A stretch of DNA of 64,000 nucleotides from an uncultured Phascolarctobacterium sp. (GCA_900544795.1 UQWM01000007.1:34044-98043), one strand, 5' to 3'. Counted from the first letter of the stretch, positions 43,807 through 54,565 are shown. Numbers and translations are program-made. The notes: generated by a model from the letters alone, not told the origin.

Positions 43807-44577
43807 TTAAACTTTTTTCGCGTTAGACGCAGAGTGCTGCGCATAACCAACATAATCAAGATACAACCCCTGTGCAGGTGCAGGCACCATTCTAAAATCA
43901 CGCTCACCTTTAACAAACTCTGCCGCTAAGCAGTCAACGCTTTTTTTACCGCGTCCAACTTCCACCAGGTTCCAGACGATGTTGCGCACCATATGGTATA
44001 AAAATCCGTTGCCTTCGATAGTAAACAGCAATTCACCATCTGCCAGCATTTGCCATTCCGCCTTATAAATAGTCTTTACCGGCGAGCTCTGCACACTGCC
44101 GGCTGAACGAAAAAACGAGAAATCGTGGGTTCCTACCAGCATCGCCGCAGCTGCGTTCATCACCGCCACATTTAACTGATCCCGCAGTTGCCAGGTATAA
44201 TTGCGCAAAAAGGGATCATTATAAGGTTTTGGCAAAACCAGATAGCAATAGCGTTTCCAGCAGGCGCTGTAACGGGCGTGAAAGCCCTCCTGAGCCTCTT
44301 CGGCCTGCCACAGGACAATATCCTCGGGCAGCACTCCTGCGCACGCCCTGACCAGATTACCAGCCGGTATCGTGCCGTTAGTCACCAGCGATACTACCTG
44401 ACCTTTGGCATGCACACCTGTATCAGTACGTCCGGAACCAGCAACAGTCACTGGCTCACCACAGAGGGCTGCCAGCTTTTCTTCTATGATCTGCTGTACA
44501 GTCACTGCGTTGGTTTGCCGTTGAAAGCCATGATAATTAGTGCCGTCATAAGCAAAAGTCAGCTTTAGAGTACGCAT
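43807..44577 (-). CDS. truA: tRNA pseudouridine(38-40) synthase
   Basis: 256 residues from ATG 44577 (GGGGGA upstream; a TTG at 44592 also opens the frame). TruA motifs: TLKLTFAYDGTNYHGFQRQ, GSGRTDTGVHAKGQVVSL with catalytic Asp in GRTDTGVHA, and FLYHMVRNIVWNLVEVG near the C-terminus. It isomerises uridines 38-40 in tRNA anticodon stems. The start overlaps ecfT by 13 bases, so it belongs to the ecfA1-ecfA2-ecfT-truA unit. Confidence 0.96.
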   Translation of the reverse strand: MRTLKLTFAYDGTNYHGFQRQTNAVTVQQIIEEKLAALCGEPVTVAGSGRTDTGVHAKGQVVSLVTNGTIPAGNLVRACAGVLPEDIVLWQAEEAQEGFHARYSACWKRYCYLVLPKPYNDPFLRNYTWQLRDQLNVAVMNAAAAMLVGTHDFSFFRSAGSVQSSPVKTIYKAEWQMLADGELLFTIEGNGFLYHMVRNIVWNLVEVGRGKKSVDCLAAEFVKGERDFRMVPAPAQGLYLDYVGYAQHSASNAKKV

Positions 44578-45383
44578 AACGCGTTCCCCCAACGAATAAC
44601 CGCCATCACGCCAATCAGCACTACTACCGTAGTCAGTGCTGCGTAATCACGGCTGTAGTAGACCAGTTCGTGCATCCTGGTGCGGCCTTCACCACCGCGG
44701 TAACAGCGTGCTTCCATGGCTATTGCCAAGTCATCGGCACGTCTGAATGCGCTGATAAAGAGCGGTATCAAGAGCGGCAGCATGTTCTTAGCGCGCTGCA
44801 TCAGGTTGCCGCTGGAAAAATCGGCGCCACGAGCTGTCTGTGCCTTCATGATCCTGTCTGTTTCTTCCAGTAGCGTCGGTATGAACCGCAAGGCAATCGT
44901 CATCATCATCGCCAGCTCGTGTGCTGGTACGCCAAAGCGTTTAAATGGTCGCAGCAATGCCTCAATACCATCTGTCAAAACTATCGGTGACGTGGTAAAA
45001 GTCAATATTGAAGATATCATCAATAATAAGATCAGGCGCATCGACATTTTCAGGCCCATTTCCAGGCCTTCCTGTGTCACTTTTAAAAACTTCCACGAAA
45101 AAATCACGTTTTCTCCCTGACCGGTAAACATATGGATCGCCATCGTCAAAACAATAATGATCCATAAGGGCTTGACCGATTTTAAGACCAGCATCAAGGG
45201 TAGGCGTGACAATAAAATTATCAACAGCACAAAGCCCCACAAAATGCCATAAGACACTGCACCCGCTGCCAGAAAGATAGCTATGATAAAAAACAATGTT
45301 ACTAAAATTTTCGTTCTTGGGTCTAATTTATGGATCAAAGAATTTCCCGGGTAATATTGTCCCAGCGCAATATCAGTCAGCAT
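44565..45383 (-). CDS. ecfT: ECF transporter transmembrane component EcfT
   Basis: 272 residues with five to six predicted helices (LDPRTKILVTLFFIIAIFL first). The two coupling motifs that dock onto the EcfA ATPases are ARG-type TARGADFS and EARCYRGGEGRTR, as in characterised EcfT proteins. It joins EcfA1/EcfA2 and exchangeable S-components to import vitamins. It follows ecfA2 directly with no gap. Confidence 0.95.
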   Translation of the reverse strand: MLTDIALGQYYPGNSLIHKLDPRTKILVTLFFIIAIFLAAGAVSYGILWGFVLLIILLSRLPLMLVLKSVKPLWIIIVLTMAIHMFTGQGENVIFSWKFLKVTQEGLEMGLKMSMRLILLLMISSILTFTTSPIVLTDGIEALLRPFKRFGVPAHELAMMMTIALRFIPTLLEETDRIMKAQTARGADFSSGNLMQRAKNMLPLLIPLFISAFRRADDLAIAMEARCYRGGEGRTRMHELVYYSRDYAALTTVVVLIGVMAVIRWGNALCVL

Positions 45384-46241
45384 CTATTTCAACCCCTTTG
45401 CCGTTTTGATCTGCGCTTCCAGAGCTTCTACCGTCATGGTATCCTGCTCGATAGCCATACCACGCTTGCGCAGTTCATCGCTGAGTTTAAAAAGCTGCGG
45501 CACGTCCATGCTTACCGCCAAAAGTTCGTCTTTATGCTGCTGATAAATATCAGCAGGTTTACCGTCTAAAATTATTTTGCCGCCAGCAATTACCAGTAAC
45601 CTGTTGCTGTAACGAGCCGCTTCTTCCATGCTGTGAGTAACCAAAATAACTGCCATTTGGCGTTTTTTATACAAAGCCATGATCTCGGCAAATACAGCTT
45701 CGCGCGAACGCGGGTCAAGTCCGGCAGAAGGCTCGTCCAAAATCAGGTAATCCGGATTCATAGCGATAACGCCGGCAATAGCCACACGGCGCATTTGCCC
45801 GCCTGAAAGCTGAAATGGTGAACGGGAGGCAAAGGTGTCATAATCAAGCCCAACAAATTTCATAGCATCTTTGACATGCTTGGCAACGTCTTCTTCTTGC
45901 ATCCCTTTATTACGAGGACCAAAGGCAATATCTTCAAAAACTGTTTCAGCAAAAATCTGGTGCTCCGGGTATTGGAAAACCATACCCACCTGATGTTTAG
46001 CCTTTTTTACAGCAGCGCCCTTGCCGCTGATATCCAGCCCGTCGATAGTTACTTTGCCCGCCGACGGCTTTAATAGTCCGTTCAGATGCTGCACCAAAGT
46101 AGATTTACCGCTGCCGGTATGTCCGATGACGGCGACAAACTCACCCTTATCCACAGTCAGCGACACGCCCTTCAGCGCCTGCCGCTCATAGGGAGTTTTA
46201 GCCATATATGTAAATTCAACGTTTTCTAATGTTATCGGCAT
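45384..46241 (-). CDS. ecfA2: ECF transporter ATPase EcfA2
   Basis: 285 residues. Walker A GHTGSGKST, Q-loop MVFQYPEHQIFAETV (the ECF-type Y-P-E-H-Q variant), signature LSGGQMRRVAIAG, Walker B LILDEPSAGLDP, His switch VTHSMEEAA. The PFQLSGGQMRRVA and Q-loop variants identify the A2 subunit. It overlaps ecfA1 by 10 bases. Energises group II ECF vitamin importers. Confidence 0.95.
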   Translation of the reverse strand: MPITLENVEFTYMAKTPYERQALKGVSLTVDKGEFVAVIGHTGSGKSTLVQHLNGLLKPSAGKVTIDGLDISGKGAAVKKAKHQVGMVFQYPEHQIFAETVFEDIAFGPRNKGMQEEDVAKHVKDAMKFVGLDYDTFASRSPFQLSGGQMRRVAIAGVIAMNPDYLILDEPSAGLDPRSREAVFAEIMALYKKRQMAVILVTHSMEEAARYSNRLLVIAGGKIILDGKPADIYQQHKDELLAVSMDVPQLFKLSDELRKRGMAIEQDTMTVEALEAQIKTAKGLK

Positions 46242-47065
46242 ATGCTTTCAGCCAACTCCTCATTCGTAATGATACCCTGCTGCAGCTTGAGGCCTGCCTG
46301 ACGCAGGTCGGCAGCGACTTTTGCAGCCAGTGGAGTCTCCAGTCCCAGCGTATATAGCTCACGCACATGGCTGAACACTTCCCGGGGCGTGCCCTGCATT
46401 CTGATCTTACCCTCACCCATAACGATGATGCGATCTGCCAGCAAGGCTTCTTCCATGTAATGGGTTATATAAACCACAGTAATTCCTTTAGTGCTGTTTA
46501 GTTTCCTGACCGTAGTAACAATCTCTTTCCGGCCCTGCGGATCAAGCATAGCCGTCGGCTCATCTAAAACGATACATTTAGGTTCTAAGGCCAAAACGCC
46601 GGCAATTGCCACACGTTGCTTTTGCCCACCCGAAAGCAGATGCGGTGCGTGCTTAGCATAGTCACTCATACCCACCGCTGCTAAAGCAGCCTCTACCCTG
46701 GGCCTGATCTCAGCCGTCGGCACACCGATATTTTCCGGGCCAAAAGCCACATCCTCTTCTACGATAGCAGCGACGATCTGATTATCAGGGTTTTGGAAAA
46801 CCATACCTACATGCTGGCGAATATCCCAAAGATTTTCTTCGACTGTCGTGTCCAGACCTTCTACGAGGCAAACACCGGCACTGGGACGCTGCAATGCGTT
46901 AAAATGGCGCGCCAAAGTACTTTTGCCACTGCCATTAGCACCAATAACAGCAACAAATTCGCCATGTTTGATCTCAAGATCGATACCATCCAGAGCATGT
47001 ATTTCTTTATTTTCACTGTCTGTATAAACATGTGTTAAATTTTTTACTTCAATTATAGTTTGCAT
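46232..47065 (-). CDS. ecfA1: ECF transporter ATPase EcfA1
   Basis: 277 residues. Walker A GANGSGKST, Q-loop MVFQNPDNQIVAAIV (A1-type), signature LLSGGQKQRVAIAG, Walker B IVLDEPTAMLDP, His switch YITHYMEEAL. It pairs with EcfA2 as a heterodimer. First gene of the ecf-truA unit; in most Firmicutes it directly follows rplQ, but here two unrelated genes intervene. Confidence 0.95.
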   Translation of the reverse strand: MQTIIEVKNLTHVYTDSENKEIHALDGIDLEIKHGEFVAVIGANGSGKSTLARHFNALQRPSAGVCLVEGLDTTVEENLWDIRQHVGMVFQNPDNQIVAAIVEEDVAFGPENIGVPTAEIRPRVEAALAAVGMSDYAKHAPHLLSGGQKQRVAIAGVLALEPKCIVLDEPTAMLDPQGRKEIVTTVRKLNSTKGITVVYITHYMEEALLADRIIVMGEGKIRMQGTPREVFSHVRELYTLGLETPLAAKVAADLRQAGLKLQQGIITNEELAESICR

Positions 47066-47163
47066 GGCAAACCTCCGCTTGATTCAGTACCTTTATATTA
47101 TATTATTCCAGTCCAGGTACGTCAACCGATTCCGGCACACTTGGTTAACTTTACAAAAAATAA

Positions 47164-47183
47164 GACCCGGATCAAACCGGGTC
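47164..47183 (-). terminator. Terminator between VOC gene and ecfA1
   Basis: GACCCGG / CCGGGTC inverted repeat with TTATTTTTTG on the minus-strand 3' side. It lies 140 bases beyond the VOC stop, with a degraded coding remnant between. Confidence 0.8.
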
Positions 47184-47200
47184 CTAATGCTAAATTTCCT

Positions 47201-47321
47201 TATAGATTTATCCATCGATACATAATATGCAAATAGCCTGCTTCCAGTAAACTAGGCAAAAACCCGACATTGACGTTATCCGTATGGGCAAAAACATTAT
47301 TTACAAAAAGGTCACACCATT
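47201..47321 (-). pseudogene. Possible degraded coding remnant
   Basis: A frame without its own start reads EWCDLFVNNVFAHTDNVNVG and on to GYLHIMYRWINL before a stop near 47205. It overlaps the VOC C-terminus in another frame. It looks protein-like at the end (possibly the tail of an acetyltransferase), but I cannot identify it, and it could be chance. Confidence 0.3.
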
Positions 47322-47750
47322 CTATAGCAGTGCAAAATTGTTGCTTGCAAAAATTGCCGGCAACTGGCATAAACAAAAAGGATGTCCAGACGGGTCAAGC
47401 ATTACACGCCAGGCATCAGAAAATTGTTTATTTGCCATTGTTGCTCCACAGCCCAGTGCATATTCAACTGCTGCTTCCAAATTATTAACGGCAAAATCCA
47501 AATGTGCCATTTGCTGCTGCGTTCCGGCTTGCTCAGGCCACACAGGTGGTTTATACTCCGGATTACGCTGAAAGATTATTCCAGGATAGCCGCCCTGCGC
47601 CGTTTCCGGCGCTCCTACGCAGGCCCAGTTCTCGTCATAAAACGGTATCTCCCACTTCAGCAACTCCGCATAGAATTTTGCTAGTGCATAAGGGTCTATG
47701 CAATCCAATGTAAATGAATACATTTTTATTTTCAATTCATCCTTCTTCAC
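47322..47750 (-). CDS. VOC/glyoxalase-like protein
   Basis: 142 residues from GTG 47750, which has AGGAGG seven bases upstream; an ATG one base before is followed by a stop, and the longer frame to 47834 lacks a ribosome-binding site. Single VOC domain of the Glyoxalase_6 type: SFTLDCIDPYALAKFYAELLKWE and MAHLDFAVNNLEAAV..VMLDPSGHPFCLC. Substrate unknown; relatives include bleomycin-resistance and lyase-like proteins. The last ~8 residues may come from fusion with a downstream remnant. It lies between rplQ and ecfA1 with the MATE gene. Confidence 0.85.
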   Translation of the reverse strand: MKKDELKIKMYSFTLDCIDPYALAKFYAELLKWEIPFYDENWACVGAPETAQGGYPGIIFQRNPEYKPPVWPEQAGTQQQMAHLDFAVNNLEAAVEYALGCGATMANKQFSDAWRVMLDPSGHPFCLCQLPAIFASNNFALL

Positions 47751-47857
47751 ATAAAAACCTCCTAATATAAATCTTTTTCTGATTATCGACCATACCACTG
47801 TACAGATAGTATCAGCTCGCAAAATACATAGCAAGCATTTAAGATGCTAGCCCTTAC

Positions 47858-49255
47858 TTAAGCCGAGCTATTTTCTTGCTCCTTCTCAGCCTGCATCAAG
47901 CTGCGCATATGGCGTATTTCGTGCCAACCCATATACATGGCTAGCACTGCCGCCGCAAAATCAGCCGTCATACCGGCGTACATAACGCCGTTGATTCCAT
48001 AGAACAAAGGTAAGATCACGATCAACGGCAGTAAAAAGATGATCTGCCGTGTTAAGGAAAGGATAATACCTTTGGTAGCTTTGCCAATCGCAGTAAAGAA
48101 ATTAGAAGAAATCGGCTGGATAGCATACAAAAAGGTACAGAACAAGAAGATGTGGAAATATTCTTCAGCGAACTGATAATAGGCCTCCGAACCTTCCCCA
48201 AAAAAGCCGATGATCTGCCTTGGGAACAGCTGGAAACAAGCAAAAGCAATAATTGATGCCACCGTACCTATGACCAGGGTCAGCTTATAGACTTCGATAA
48301 CACGTCCGTACTTTTTGGCCCCATAGTTAAAGCTGGCAATCGGCTGCAGGCCCTGTGACAAGCCAATAACGATAGAAAAATAAATCATATTGACCTTAGT
48401 AATAATACCCGCACAGGCCAGCGGAATCTCACTGCCATAGACAGAATCAGCGCCATAGTGAGTCAGCGTATTATTCAGCGCTATCTGCACCACCATGATT
48501 GCGAACTGATTAAAACAGCTGGCAGCGCCTAAGGCCGAGATCATCTTCGTTCTACCCCACGTAAGGACCAAATCACTTTTAGCCAGCGCCACGGTTTTAA
48601 ATTTTCGTAAATATCCTGCCACCATCAGTCCAGAAATGACCTGTCCAATAACCGTCGCCGAAGCCGAACCGGCTATACCCCAGCCCATGACAAAGACAAA
48701 GAGCGGGTTAAGAATCAGATTGATCAAAGCGCCGGTAAGCATACAGGCCATAGAATACTTAGGACTACCATCAGCACGAACCAAGGTGCTGCCACCAGAT
48801 GCCAAAATCAAAAAAGGAAAACCGAGACAGTTAATGCTTGAAAAAATCAACGCATATTTTAGAACGATATCCGTCGCCCCAAAAGCAACCATCAGGGGCT
48901 TTAAAAAAATCAAAGAAACGATAGCTAAAATCACACCGCTGCCAACTAATAAGCTTATGGCATTGCCAATATATGTAGCAGCTTCCTCGCGTTTGCCGGC
49001 GCCCATTTTAAGATTAAAATTAGACGCTCCACCAACGCCAAAAAGCAGCCCCAAAGCCGTACAGACCGTAGTCAATGGCAAAGCGACATTGGTAGCCGCA
49101 TTGCCGTACATACCGACGCTGCGGCCGATAAAAAACTGATCCACGATGTTATAGAGCGCGCCTACCAGCATAGCTATAATGCTTGGCAGGGCAAAGTCGT
49201 GCAGTAAGCCGACTATATTCTCACTTCCAAGTGGATTTTCTTCATTTACTCGCAT
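47858..49255 (-). CDS. MATE family multidrug efflux protein
   Basis: 465 residues with twelve predicted helices. MATE/NorM-type features: FALPSIIAMLVGALYNIVDQFFIGRSVG in helix 1, LGLLFGVGGASNFNLKMGAGKREEA, and GLSQGLQPIASFNYGAKKYGRV at the start of the second half. It exports cationic compounds with Na+ or H+; the particular substrates are not predictable. It stands in the usual place between rplQ and ecfA1, and is separated from rplQ by a strong terminator. Confidence 0.93.
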   Translation of the reverse strand: MRVNEENPLGSENIVGLLHDFALPSIIAMLVGALYNIVDQFFIGRSVGMYGNAATNVALPLTTVCTALGLLFGVGGASNFNLKMGAGKREEAATYIGNAISLLVGSGVILAIVSLIFLKPLMVAFGATDIVLKYALIFSSINCLGFPFLILASGGSTLVRADGSPKYSMACMLTGALINLILNPLFVFVMGWGIAGSASATVIGQVISGLMVAGYLRKFKTVALAKSDLVLTWGRTKMISALGAASCFNQFAIMVVQIALNNTLTHYGADSVYGSEIPLACAGIITKVNMIYFSIVIGLSQGLQPIASFNYGAKKYGRVIEVYKLTLVIGTVASIIAFACFQLFPRQIIGFFGEGSEAYYQFAEEYFHIFLFCTFLYAIQPISSNFFTAIGKATKGIILSLTRQIIFLLPLIVILPLFYGINGVMYAGMTADFAAAVLAMYMGWHEIRHMRSLMQAEKEQENSSA

Positions 49256-49384
49256 AGTTAATCCCTCAAGTCTTAATATATTCTTTTCATATAATTATTA
49301 TACAACTTTTTTACACTACATAGCTAATGCCACTTGTGAATTAACTGTGTCCCTTTGCGAATAGGCCGATAACAATAATAAAAA

Positions 49385-49408
49385 AACCAGGAACAAAAGT
49401 TCCTGGTT
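49385..49408 (-). terminator. Terminator after rplQ
   Basis: AACCAGGAAC / GTTCCTGGTT perfect inverted repeat with TTTTTATTATTG on the minus-strand 3' side. It ends the whole S10-spc-alpha transcript. Confidence 0.92.
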
Positions 49409-49422
49409 TTTTATGCTTATTA

Positions 49423-49761
49423 TTAAACAAGCTCGATAATTGCCATTTCAGCAGCGTCACCGCGACGAGGACCTACTCGATAAATACGAGTAAAGCCGCC
49501 TTGTCTTTCTGCATATTTCGGAGCGATTTCATCAAAAAGCTTTCTAGTAGCTTCTTCATCGACGAGAACTGCAAGAACTTGACGACGGGCATGCAAGTCG
49601 CCTTGTTTTGCCAAAGTAATCAATTTGGCTACATGGCTGCTAACTTCCTTAGCTTTAGTCACAGTAGTTTCAATTCTCTCGTGTTTGATGAAGGAGCTCA
49701 AAATGCTGCGAAACAAAGCTTTACGGTTGCTGGAATTACGGCCCAGTTTTCTGTATGCCAT
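49423..49761 (-). CDS. rplQ: 50S ribosomal protein L17
   Basis: 112 residues, the short bacterial form. [20 protein letters not shown] and ARRQVLAVL are diagnostic. Last gene of the alpha operon, 18 bases after rpoA. Confidence 0.97.
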   Translation of the reverse strand: MAYRKLGRNSSNRKALFRSILSSFIKHERIETTVTKAKEVSSHVAKLITLAKQGDLHARRQVLAVLVDEEATRKLFDEIAPKYAERQGGFTRIYRVGPRRGDAAEMAIIELV

Positions 49762-49779
49762 TCGTTTCCGACCCCCTTC

Positions 49780-50748
49780 TTATTCTTCGTCACTATTGCG
49801 TAAAGCCAGTCCCAAATCGGCTAATTTTTTCTTAACCTCATCGAGGGATTTACGACCTAAGTTACGTACTTTCATCATGTCTTCTTCGGTTTTCTGTACC
49901 AGTTCATCAACAGTGTTGATGCCTGCGCGTCTCAAACAGTTGTTAGAGCGTACGGACAAATCAAGGTCGTCGATAGAAACGGAGCCAGGACCGGCTTGGA
50001 CAGGTTCTTCGACCAAAACGGTCTCAGTGCTGCCAACTACGGTGACCATGCTGCTGGAAGCAGCGGTACCGGTTTGGAACAACTTCAGGTAATCAATCAT
50101 GATACTGGATGCCATGCTGATTGCTTCGTCAGGCTCAACGCTACCGTCGGTCCAAACTTCTAAAGTCAGCTTGTCATAATTGGTAACATTACCAACACGA
50201 GTATCGGTAACACCAAATTTTACTCTCGTAATCGGAGAATAAATGGAATCCACAGGAATCATACCAATCGGTTGATCCGGGCGTTTGTTCTTGTCAGCAG
50301 GAACATAGCCCAGCCCCTTGTCGATGCAAATCTCCATGTCGAGTTTAGCATCTTTATCCAAGGTAGCAATATGCAGTTCAGGGTTCAAAATCTCTACGTC
50401 GGCATCAACAAGGATGTCTGCTGCGGTAACTTCCTGCTCTCCGCTGCATTCGATACGTAAAGTTTTCGGCTCGTCACTGCTTACTTTAAGGCAGAGAGCC
50501 TTGATGTTGAGGATAATATCCGCAACATCTTCTCTCACGCCTGGAATTGTAGAGAATTCATGCAGGACGCCATCAATTTTGACAGCGGTAACTGCGGCGC
50601 CGGGTAAGGAAGAGAGTAAAACTCTGCGAAGGCTATTGCCAAGAGTGATACCATAACCTCTTTCCAACGGTTCCCATACAAATTTGCCATAACGGCCATC
50701 ATCACTGATTTCAGCGGTGACCATTTGGGGTTTTTCTATTTCGATCAT
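49780..50748 (-). CDS. rpoA: RNA polymerase subunit alpha
   Basis: 322 residues from ATG 50748 with AGGAGG upstream (the frame is open to 50790). N-terminal dimerisation domain with [22 protein letters not shown] and the [10 protein letters not shown] block; C-terminal alphaCTD at ~250-315 ([39 protein letters not shown]), which contacts UP elements and activators. Length typical. Confidence 0.97.
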   Translation of the reverse strand: MIEIEKPQMVTAEISDDGRYGKFVWEPLERGYGITLGNSLRRVLLSSLPGAAVTAVKIDGVLHEFSTIPGVREDVADIILNIKALCLKVSSDEPKTLRIECSGEQEVTAADILVDADVEILNPELHIATLDKDAKLDMEICIDKGLGYVPADKNKRPDQPIGMIPVDSIYSPITRVKFGVTDTRVGNVTNYDKLTLEVWTDGSVEPDEAISMASSIMIDYLKLFQTGTAASSSMVTVVGSTETVLVEEPVQAGPGSVSIDDLDLSVRSNNCLRRAGINTVDELVQKTEEDMMKVRNLGRKSLDEVKKKLADLGLALRNSDEE

Positions 50749-50816
50749 GCGGAAAGCCTCCTTCTCGTGCGTATTACCACAATACGCCAAATGTTGGGTG
50801 GCAGATGTTCATCTAA

Positions 50817-51443
50817 TTATTTAGAGTACAACTCAACGATGAGATGTTCTTCGATAGGAACATCGATTTCCTCACGGGTCGGGAAACGATCTACTTTACC
50901 GCCCAAGCCTTGTGCATCGAGAACGAGCCAAGCAGGAGTGGTTTTAGCAGCCAGGGTTTCAGCCATACCTTTGAAGTATTCTTTACCACGGCTGTTTTCC
51001 ATAACGCTGATAACGTCGCCGGTTTTAACCAAAGCGGATGCGATATCAAGACGTTTGCCATTAACAGAGATATGACCATGAGTTACCAATTGACGAGCTT
51101 GGCTACGGCTATCAGCCAGGCCAAGACGGTAAACTACATTGTCCATTCTTCTTTCCAGAAGAACGAGCAGGTTTTCACCTGTAATACCTTTTTGTTTTTC
51201 GGCTTTAACGAAAGTATTATGGAATTGACGTTCTAAGATACCGTAAATACGGCGTGCTTTTTGTTTTTCGCGTAACTGAATACCGTATTCAGATACTTTT
51301 TTGCGTGCTTGACCATGCTGACCAGGAGCATAGGCACGAACAGCAAAAGCGCATTTGTCGCTGTAGCATCTGTCACCTTTAAGGAACAATTTTGCGCCTT
51401 CACGACGACATTGACGGCATACAGCCTCAGTATATCTTGCCAT
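50817..51443 (-). CDS. rpsD: 30S ribosomal protein S4 (zinc type)
   Basis: 208 residues. The N-terminal [20 protein letters not shown].. cluster carries four cysteines (C9, C12, C26, C31), the zinc-binding C+ form. The S4 RNA-binding domain has [25 protein letters not shown]. One copy here; alternative C- paralogues, if any, lie elsewhere. It is cotranscribed with rpsK and rpoA. Confidence 0.97.
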   Translation of the reverse strand: MARYTEAVCRQCRREGAKLFLKGDRCYSDKCAFAVRAYAPGQHGQARKKVSEYGIQLREKQKARRIYGILERQFHNTFVKAEKQKGITGENLLVLLERRMDNVVYRLGLADSRSQARQLVTHGHISVNGKRLDIASALVKTGDVISVMENSRGKEYFKGMAETLAAKTTPAWLVLDAQGLGGKVDRFPTREEIDVPIEEHLIVELYSK

Positions 51444-51466
51444 TTAGCGGGTACACCTCCAATAAA

Positions 51467-51859
51467 TTAAACTCTTCTACGTTTCGGCGGACGGCAGCCG
51501 TTGTGAGGAATCGGAGTAACGTCTTTAATGGAGTTAACTTCGAGACCTGCAGCCTGCAGAGCACGAATAGCTGCTTCACGACCAGAACCAGGGCCTTTAA
51601 CGAATACTTCGACTTGTTTCAAGCCATGTTCCATTGCAGCTTTGGTTGCTTCTTCAGCAGCCATTTGCGCAGCAAACGGAGTGCTTTTGCGGGAACCGCG
51701 GAAGCCTAAGCCACCAGCAGATGCCCAGCTGAGTACGTTGCCTTTAGTATCTGCAATCGTAACGATAGTATTGTTGAAAGTGGAACGAATATGTGCTACG
51801 CCACTTTCGATATTTTTACTTACTTTCTTTTTATTGCGAACAACTTTTTTACCAGCCAC
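51467..51859 (-). CDS. rpsK: 30S ribosomal protein S11
   Basis: 130 residues. [30 protein letters not shown] and the C-terminal [18 protein letters not shown] are diagnostic. It forms part of the 30S platform. Confidence 0.97.
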   Translation of the reverse strand: MAGKKVVRNKKKVSKNIESGVAHIRSTFNNTIVTIADTKGNVLSWASAGGLGFRGSRKSTPFAAQMAAEEATKAAMEHGLKQVEVFVKGPGSGREAAIRALQAAGLEVNSIKDVTPIPHNGCRPPKRRRV

Positions 51860-51881
51860 TCGTTTATCCCTCCCTCACTGA

Positions 51882-52250
51882 TTATTTTTTCTTACCTGAA
51901 ATTGTACGCTTCGGACCTTTGCGAGTACGAGCATTGTTTTTGGTATTTTGACCGCGAACGGGTAAGCCCATACGATGTCTGCGGCCGCGATAGCTGCCAA
52001 TTTCAATCAGGCGTTTTATATTGAGAGATTCCTCACGACGGAGGTCACCTTCTACTTTATAATCACCATCGATAGTTTCACGAAGTTTTGCAACTTCTTC
52101 CTCTGTCAGATCGCGAACACGGGTATCAGGATTGATACCGGTTTTGCTCAGGATCTCACGAGACAAGGTAAGACCGACGCCAAAAATATACGGCAGTGCG
52201 TATTCAATACGCTTGTCTCTAGGTAAATCGACACCAGCAATACGTGCCAT
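51882..52250 (-). CDS. rpsM: 30S ribosomal protein S13
   Basis: 122 residues. [25 protein letters not shown] and [20 protein letters not shown] are diagnostic; the basic tail reaches the P-site tRNA. Confidence 0.97.
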   Translation of the reverse strand: MARIAGVDLPRDKRIEYALPYIFGVGLTLSREILSKTGINPDTRVRDLTEEEVAKLRETIDGDYKVEGDLRREESLNIKRLIEIGSYRGRRHRMGLPVRGQNTKNNARTRKGPKRTISGKKK

Positions 52251-52268
52251 TAACGCTGCACCTCCTTC

Positions 52269-52385
<117 letters not shown>

Positions 52386-52411
52386 TTAAACCTCCTCTTG
52401 CCTGTCTTTGG

Positions 52412-52630
52412 TTATTTGAACCGATAAGTAATTCTTCCACGATTGAGATCGTACGGAGTAAGCTCGACGGTAACCCTATCGCCAGGCAAAATTTTGATGA
52501 AGTTCATACGTATCTTACCGGATATGTGTGCCAGAATCACATGACCGTTTTCCAATTTTACCTGGAACATGGCGTTCGGTAGGGATTCTAAGATTGTGCC
52601 TTCAACTTCAATGACGTCTTGTTTGGACAC
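52412..52630 (-). CDS. infA: Translation initiation factor IF-1
   Basis: 72 residues, single S1/OB fold. [23 protein letters not shown] and [18 protein letters not shown] are diagnostic. It follows adk by 14 bases; the methionine aminopeptidase gene usually found between them is absent. Confidence 0.97.
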   Translation of the reverse strand: MSKQDVIEVEGTILESLPNAMFQVKLENGHVILAHISGKIRMNFIKILPGDRVTVELTPYDLNRGRITYRFK

Positions 52631-52644
52631 AGCGTTTTACCTCC

Positions 52645-53295
52645 TTACTTCAGCGCCCCGAGACTAGCTTTAACATCAGCGTAAACCTTGCCGATTTCCT
52701 GCAGGCCATCGATTTCATGATATACGCCTTGTTTTTTATAGTACTCGATCAACGGTTCCGTTTGCGAGTGATATGCATGCAAACGATTTTTAACAGTTTC
52801 TTCTTTATCGTCGTCACGTTGATACAACGCGCCGCCGCATTTATCGCACATACCTTCCACTTTACTGGGATTGTATTCTACATGATAAGTAGCGCCACAG
52901 GCCTTGCAGATACGTCTGCCGGTAACCCTGCCTACAAGCTCAGCGTCAGGAACTACGATATTAACTACACCGGTCAAATCAATGCCCAGATCAGTTAAGA
53001 TCCCGTCGAGGGCGACTGCCTGCTCTTCGGTTCTCGGAAATCCATCCAAGATAAAACCATTAGCACATTCGGGTTTGGATAATCCTTCGCGAACGATGCC
53101 GATGGTTACGACGTCGGGTACGAGACCGCCGGCGTCCATGTATCTTTTTGCTTCTTTACCTAATTCTGTGCCTTGCTTTACAGCGGCACGGAACATATCG
53201 CCAGTGGAGATATGCGGAATTTTGTATTCAGCAATGAGTTTTTCTGCTTGAGTGCCTTTACCAGCACCCGGAGGTCCCATTAAAAGAATATACAT
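52645..53295 (-). CDS. adk: Adenylate kinase (zinc-lid type)
   Basis: 216 residues. P-loop [16 protein letters not shown]-site [13 protein letters not shown], and a long LID with four cysteines ([10 protein letters not shown].., CDKCGG) that bind zinc, common in Gram-positive-type Adk. It interconverts AMP, ADP and ATP. It is 13 bases downstream of secY. Confidence 0.97.
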   Translation of the reverse strand: MYILLMGPPGAGKGTQAEKLIAEYKIPHISTGDMFRAAVKQGTELGKEAKRYMDAGGLVPDVVTIGIVREGLSKPECANGFILDGFPRTEEQAVALDGILTDLGIDLTGVVNIVVPDAELVGRVTGRRICKACGATYHVEYNPSKVEGMCDKCGGALYQRDDDKEETVKNRLHAYHSQTEPLIEYYKKQGVYHEIDGLQEIGKVYADVKASLGALK

Positions 53296-53308
53296 TCTAA
53301 TCCTCCTC

Positions 53309-54565
53309 CTATTTCATAAAGCCCTGGTAATGACGCATCAGTACCAAAGACTCTACCTGTTTCATTGTATCCAATGCAACACCGACTACGATCAAAAGGG
53401 CCGTACCACCGAAATAGATACCCTCTATACCGGTGATCCAACCAACAACATTCGGCATCAGAGCAATCAACGCAAGGAAGATCGCGCCAGCCAGCGTGAT
53501 TCTGGACATGATTTTATCCAAGTAATCAGTTGTCGGTTTGCCAGGACGCAGTCCGGGAATAAAACCGCCATATTTTTTGATATTATCCGACATTTCAGCT
53601 ATATTCACGCTTACAGCGGTATAGAAGTAAGTAAAGAATAAAATCATCAAAACATATAAGGTAGTTTGAAGAGGTGTACCCCATGCAAACCAGCCTGCAA
53701 CAGTTTTTACCCAAGGAATGTCTACAAACTGGCCAATCGTAACCGGAAACATCAGCACGGAGGATGCAAAGATGATCGGGATTACGCCTGCCTGGTTGAC
53801 CTTTAAAGGAATGTAGCTGGTGTGACCACCGTACATTTTACGGCCAACAACACGTTTTGCATATTGAACCGGGATTTTGCGAATACCCTGGGAGATCGCT
53901 ACAACAAATACGACCATCGCCAAAGCTATCACCGCGAACAAAATCACGTTCAGAATGTTAACCGTGCCGGCTTGCAGATATTGGAAAATAACATGCAGTC
54001 CATCAGGAAGTCTGGAAACGATACCAGCGAAGATGATCAGTGAGATACCGTTGCCGATACCTTTAGAAGTAATCTGTTCACCGATCCACATCAAAAATAC
54101 CGTGCCAGCAGTTAAGGTGATCGCAATCATCAGGATCGACATGACCCCAGGGTTATTGATTGCCGATCTCAAACCGTAAGCCATACCGATGGCCTGGATA
54201 AAACCAAGCAGCACAGTACCGCCGCGAGTCAACTGAGTAACCTTTTTCTGGCCTTCCGCACCTTCTTTAGACCATTGTTCCAAAGTAGGAACGACGACTT
54301 TCAATAATTGAAGGATAATGGATGCATTGATATATGGAGTAATACTCATAGCAAAAATTGAGAATTTGCTCAAGGCGCCGCCCGAGAACATATCAAGCAG
54401 GCCAAACAAATTACCGCTTTGGAAAAGCTGCTCGATCATCGACACATTAACGCCAGGAACAGGGATATGTGTTCCAGCCCGAAAAACGATGAACATGGCG
54501 AGAGTAAATACAACTTTTTGCCTGAGTTCCGTAATTCTAAAAATATTAGCGAGGGCTGCGAACAC
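53309..54565 (-). CDS. secY: Protein translocase subunit SecY
   Basis: 418 residues, ten predicted helices. [11 protein letters not shown] in the first loop, the plug and pore-ring helix 2 region, [17 protein letters not shown] and the cytosolic [14 protein letters not shown] [15 protein letters not shown] loop are present. It forms the Sec translocation channel. It starts directly at the rplO stop. Confidence 0.97.
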   Translation of the reverse strand: MFAALANIFRITELRQKVVFTLAMFIVFRAGTHIPVPGVNVSMIEQLFQSGNLFGLLDMFSGGALSKFSIFAMSITPYINASIILQLLKVVVPTLEQWSKEGAEGQKKVTQLTRGGTVLLGFIQAIGMAYGLRSAINNPGVMSILMIAITLTAGTVFLMWIGEQITSKGIGNGISLIIFAGIVSRLPDGLHVIFQYLQAGTVNILNVILFAVIALAMVVFVVAISQGIRKIPVQYAKRVVGRKMYGGHTSYIPLKVNQAGVIPIIFASSVLMFPVTIGQFVDIPWVKTVAGWFAWGTPLQTTLYVLMILFFTYFYTAVSVNIAEMSDNIKKYGGFIPGLRPGKPTTDYLDKIMSRITLAGAIFLALIALMPNVVGWITGIEGIYFGGTALLIVVGVALDTMKQVESLVLMRHYQGFMK

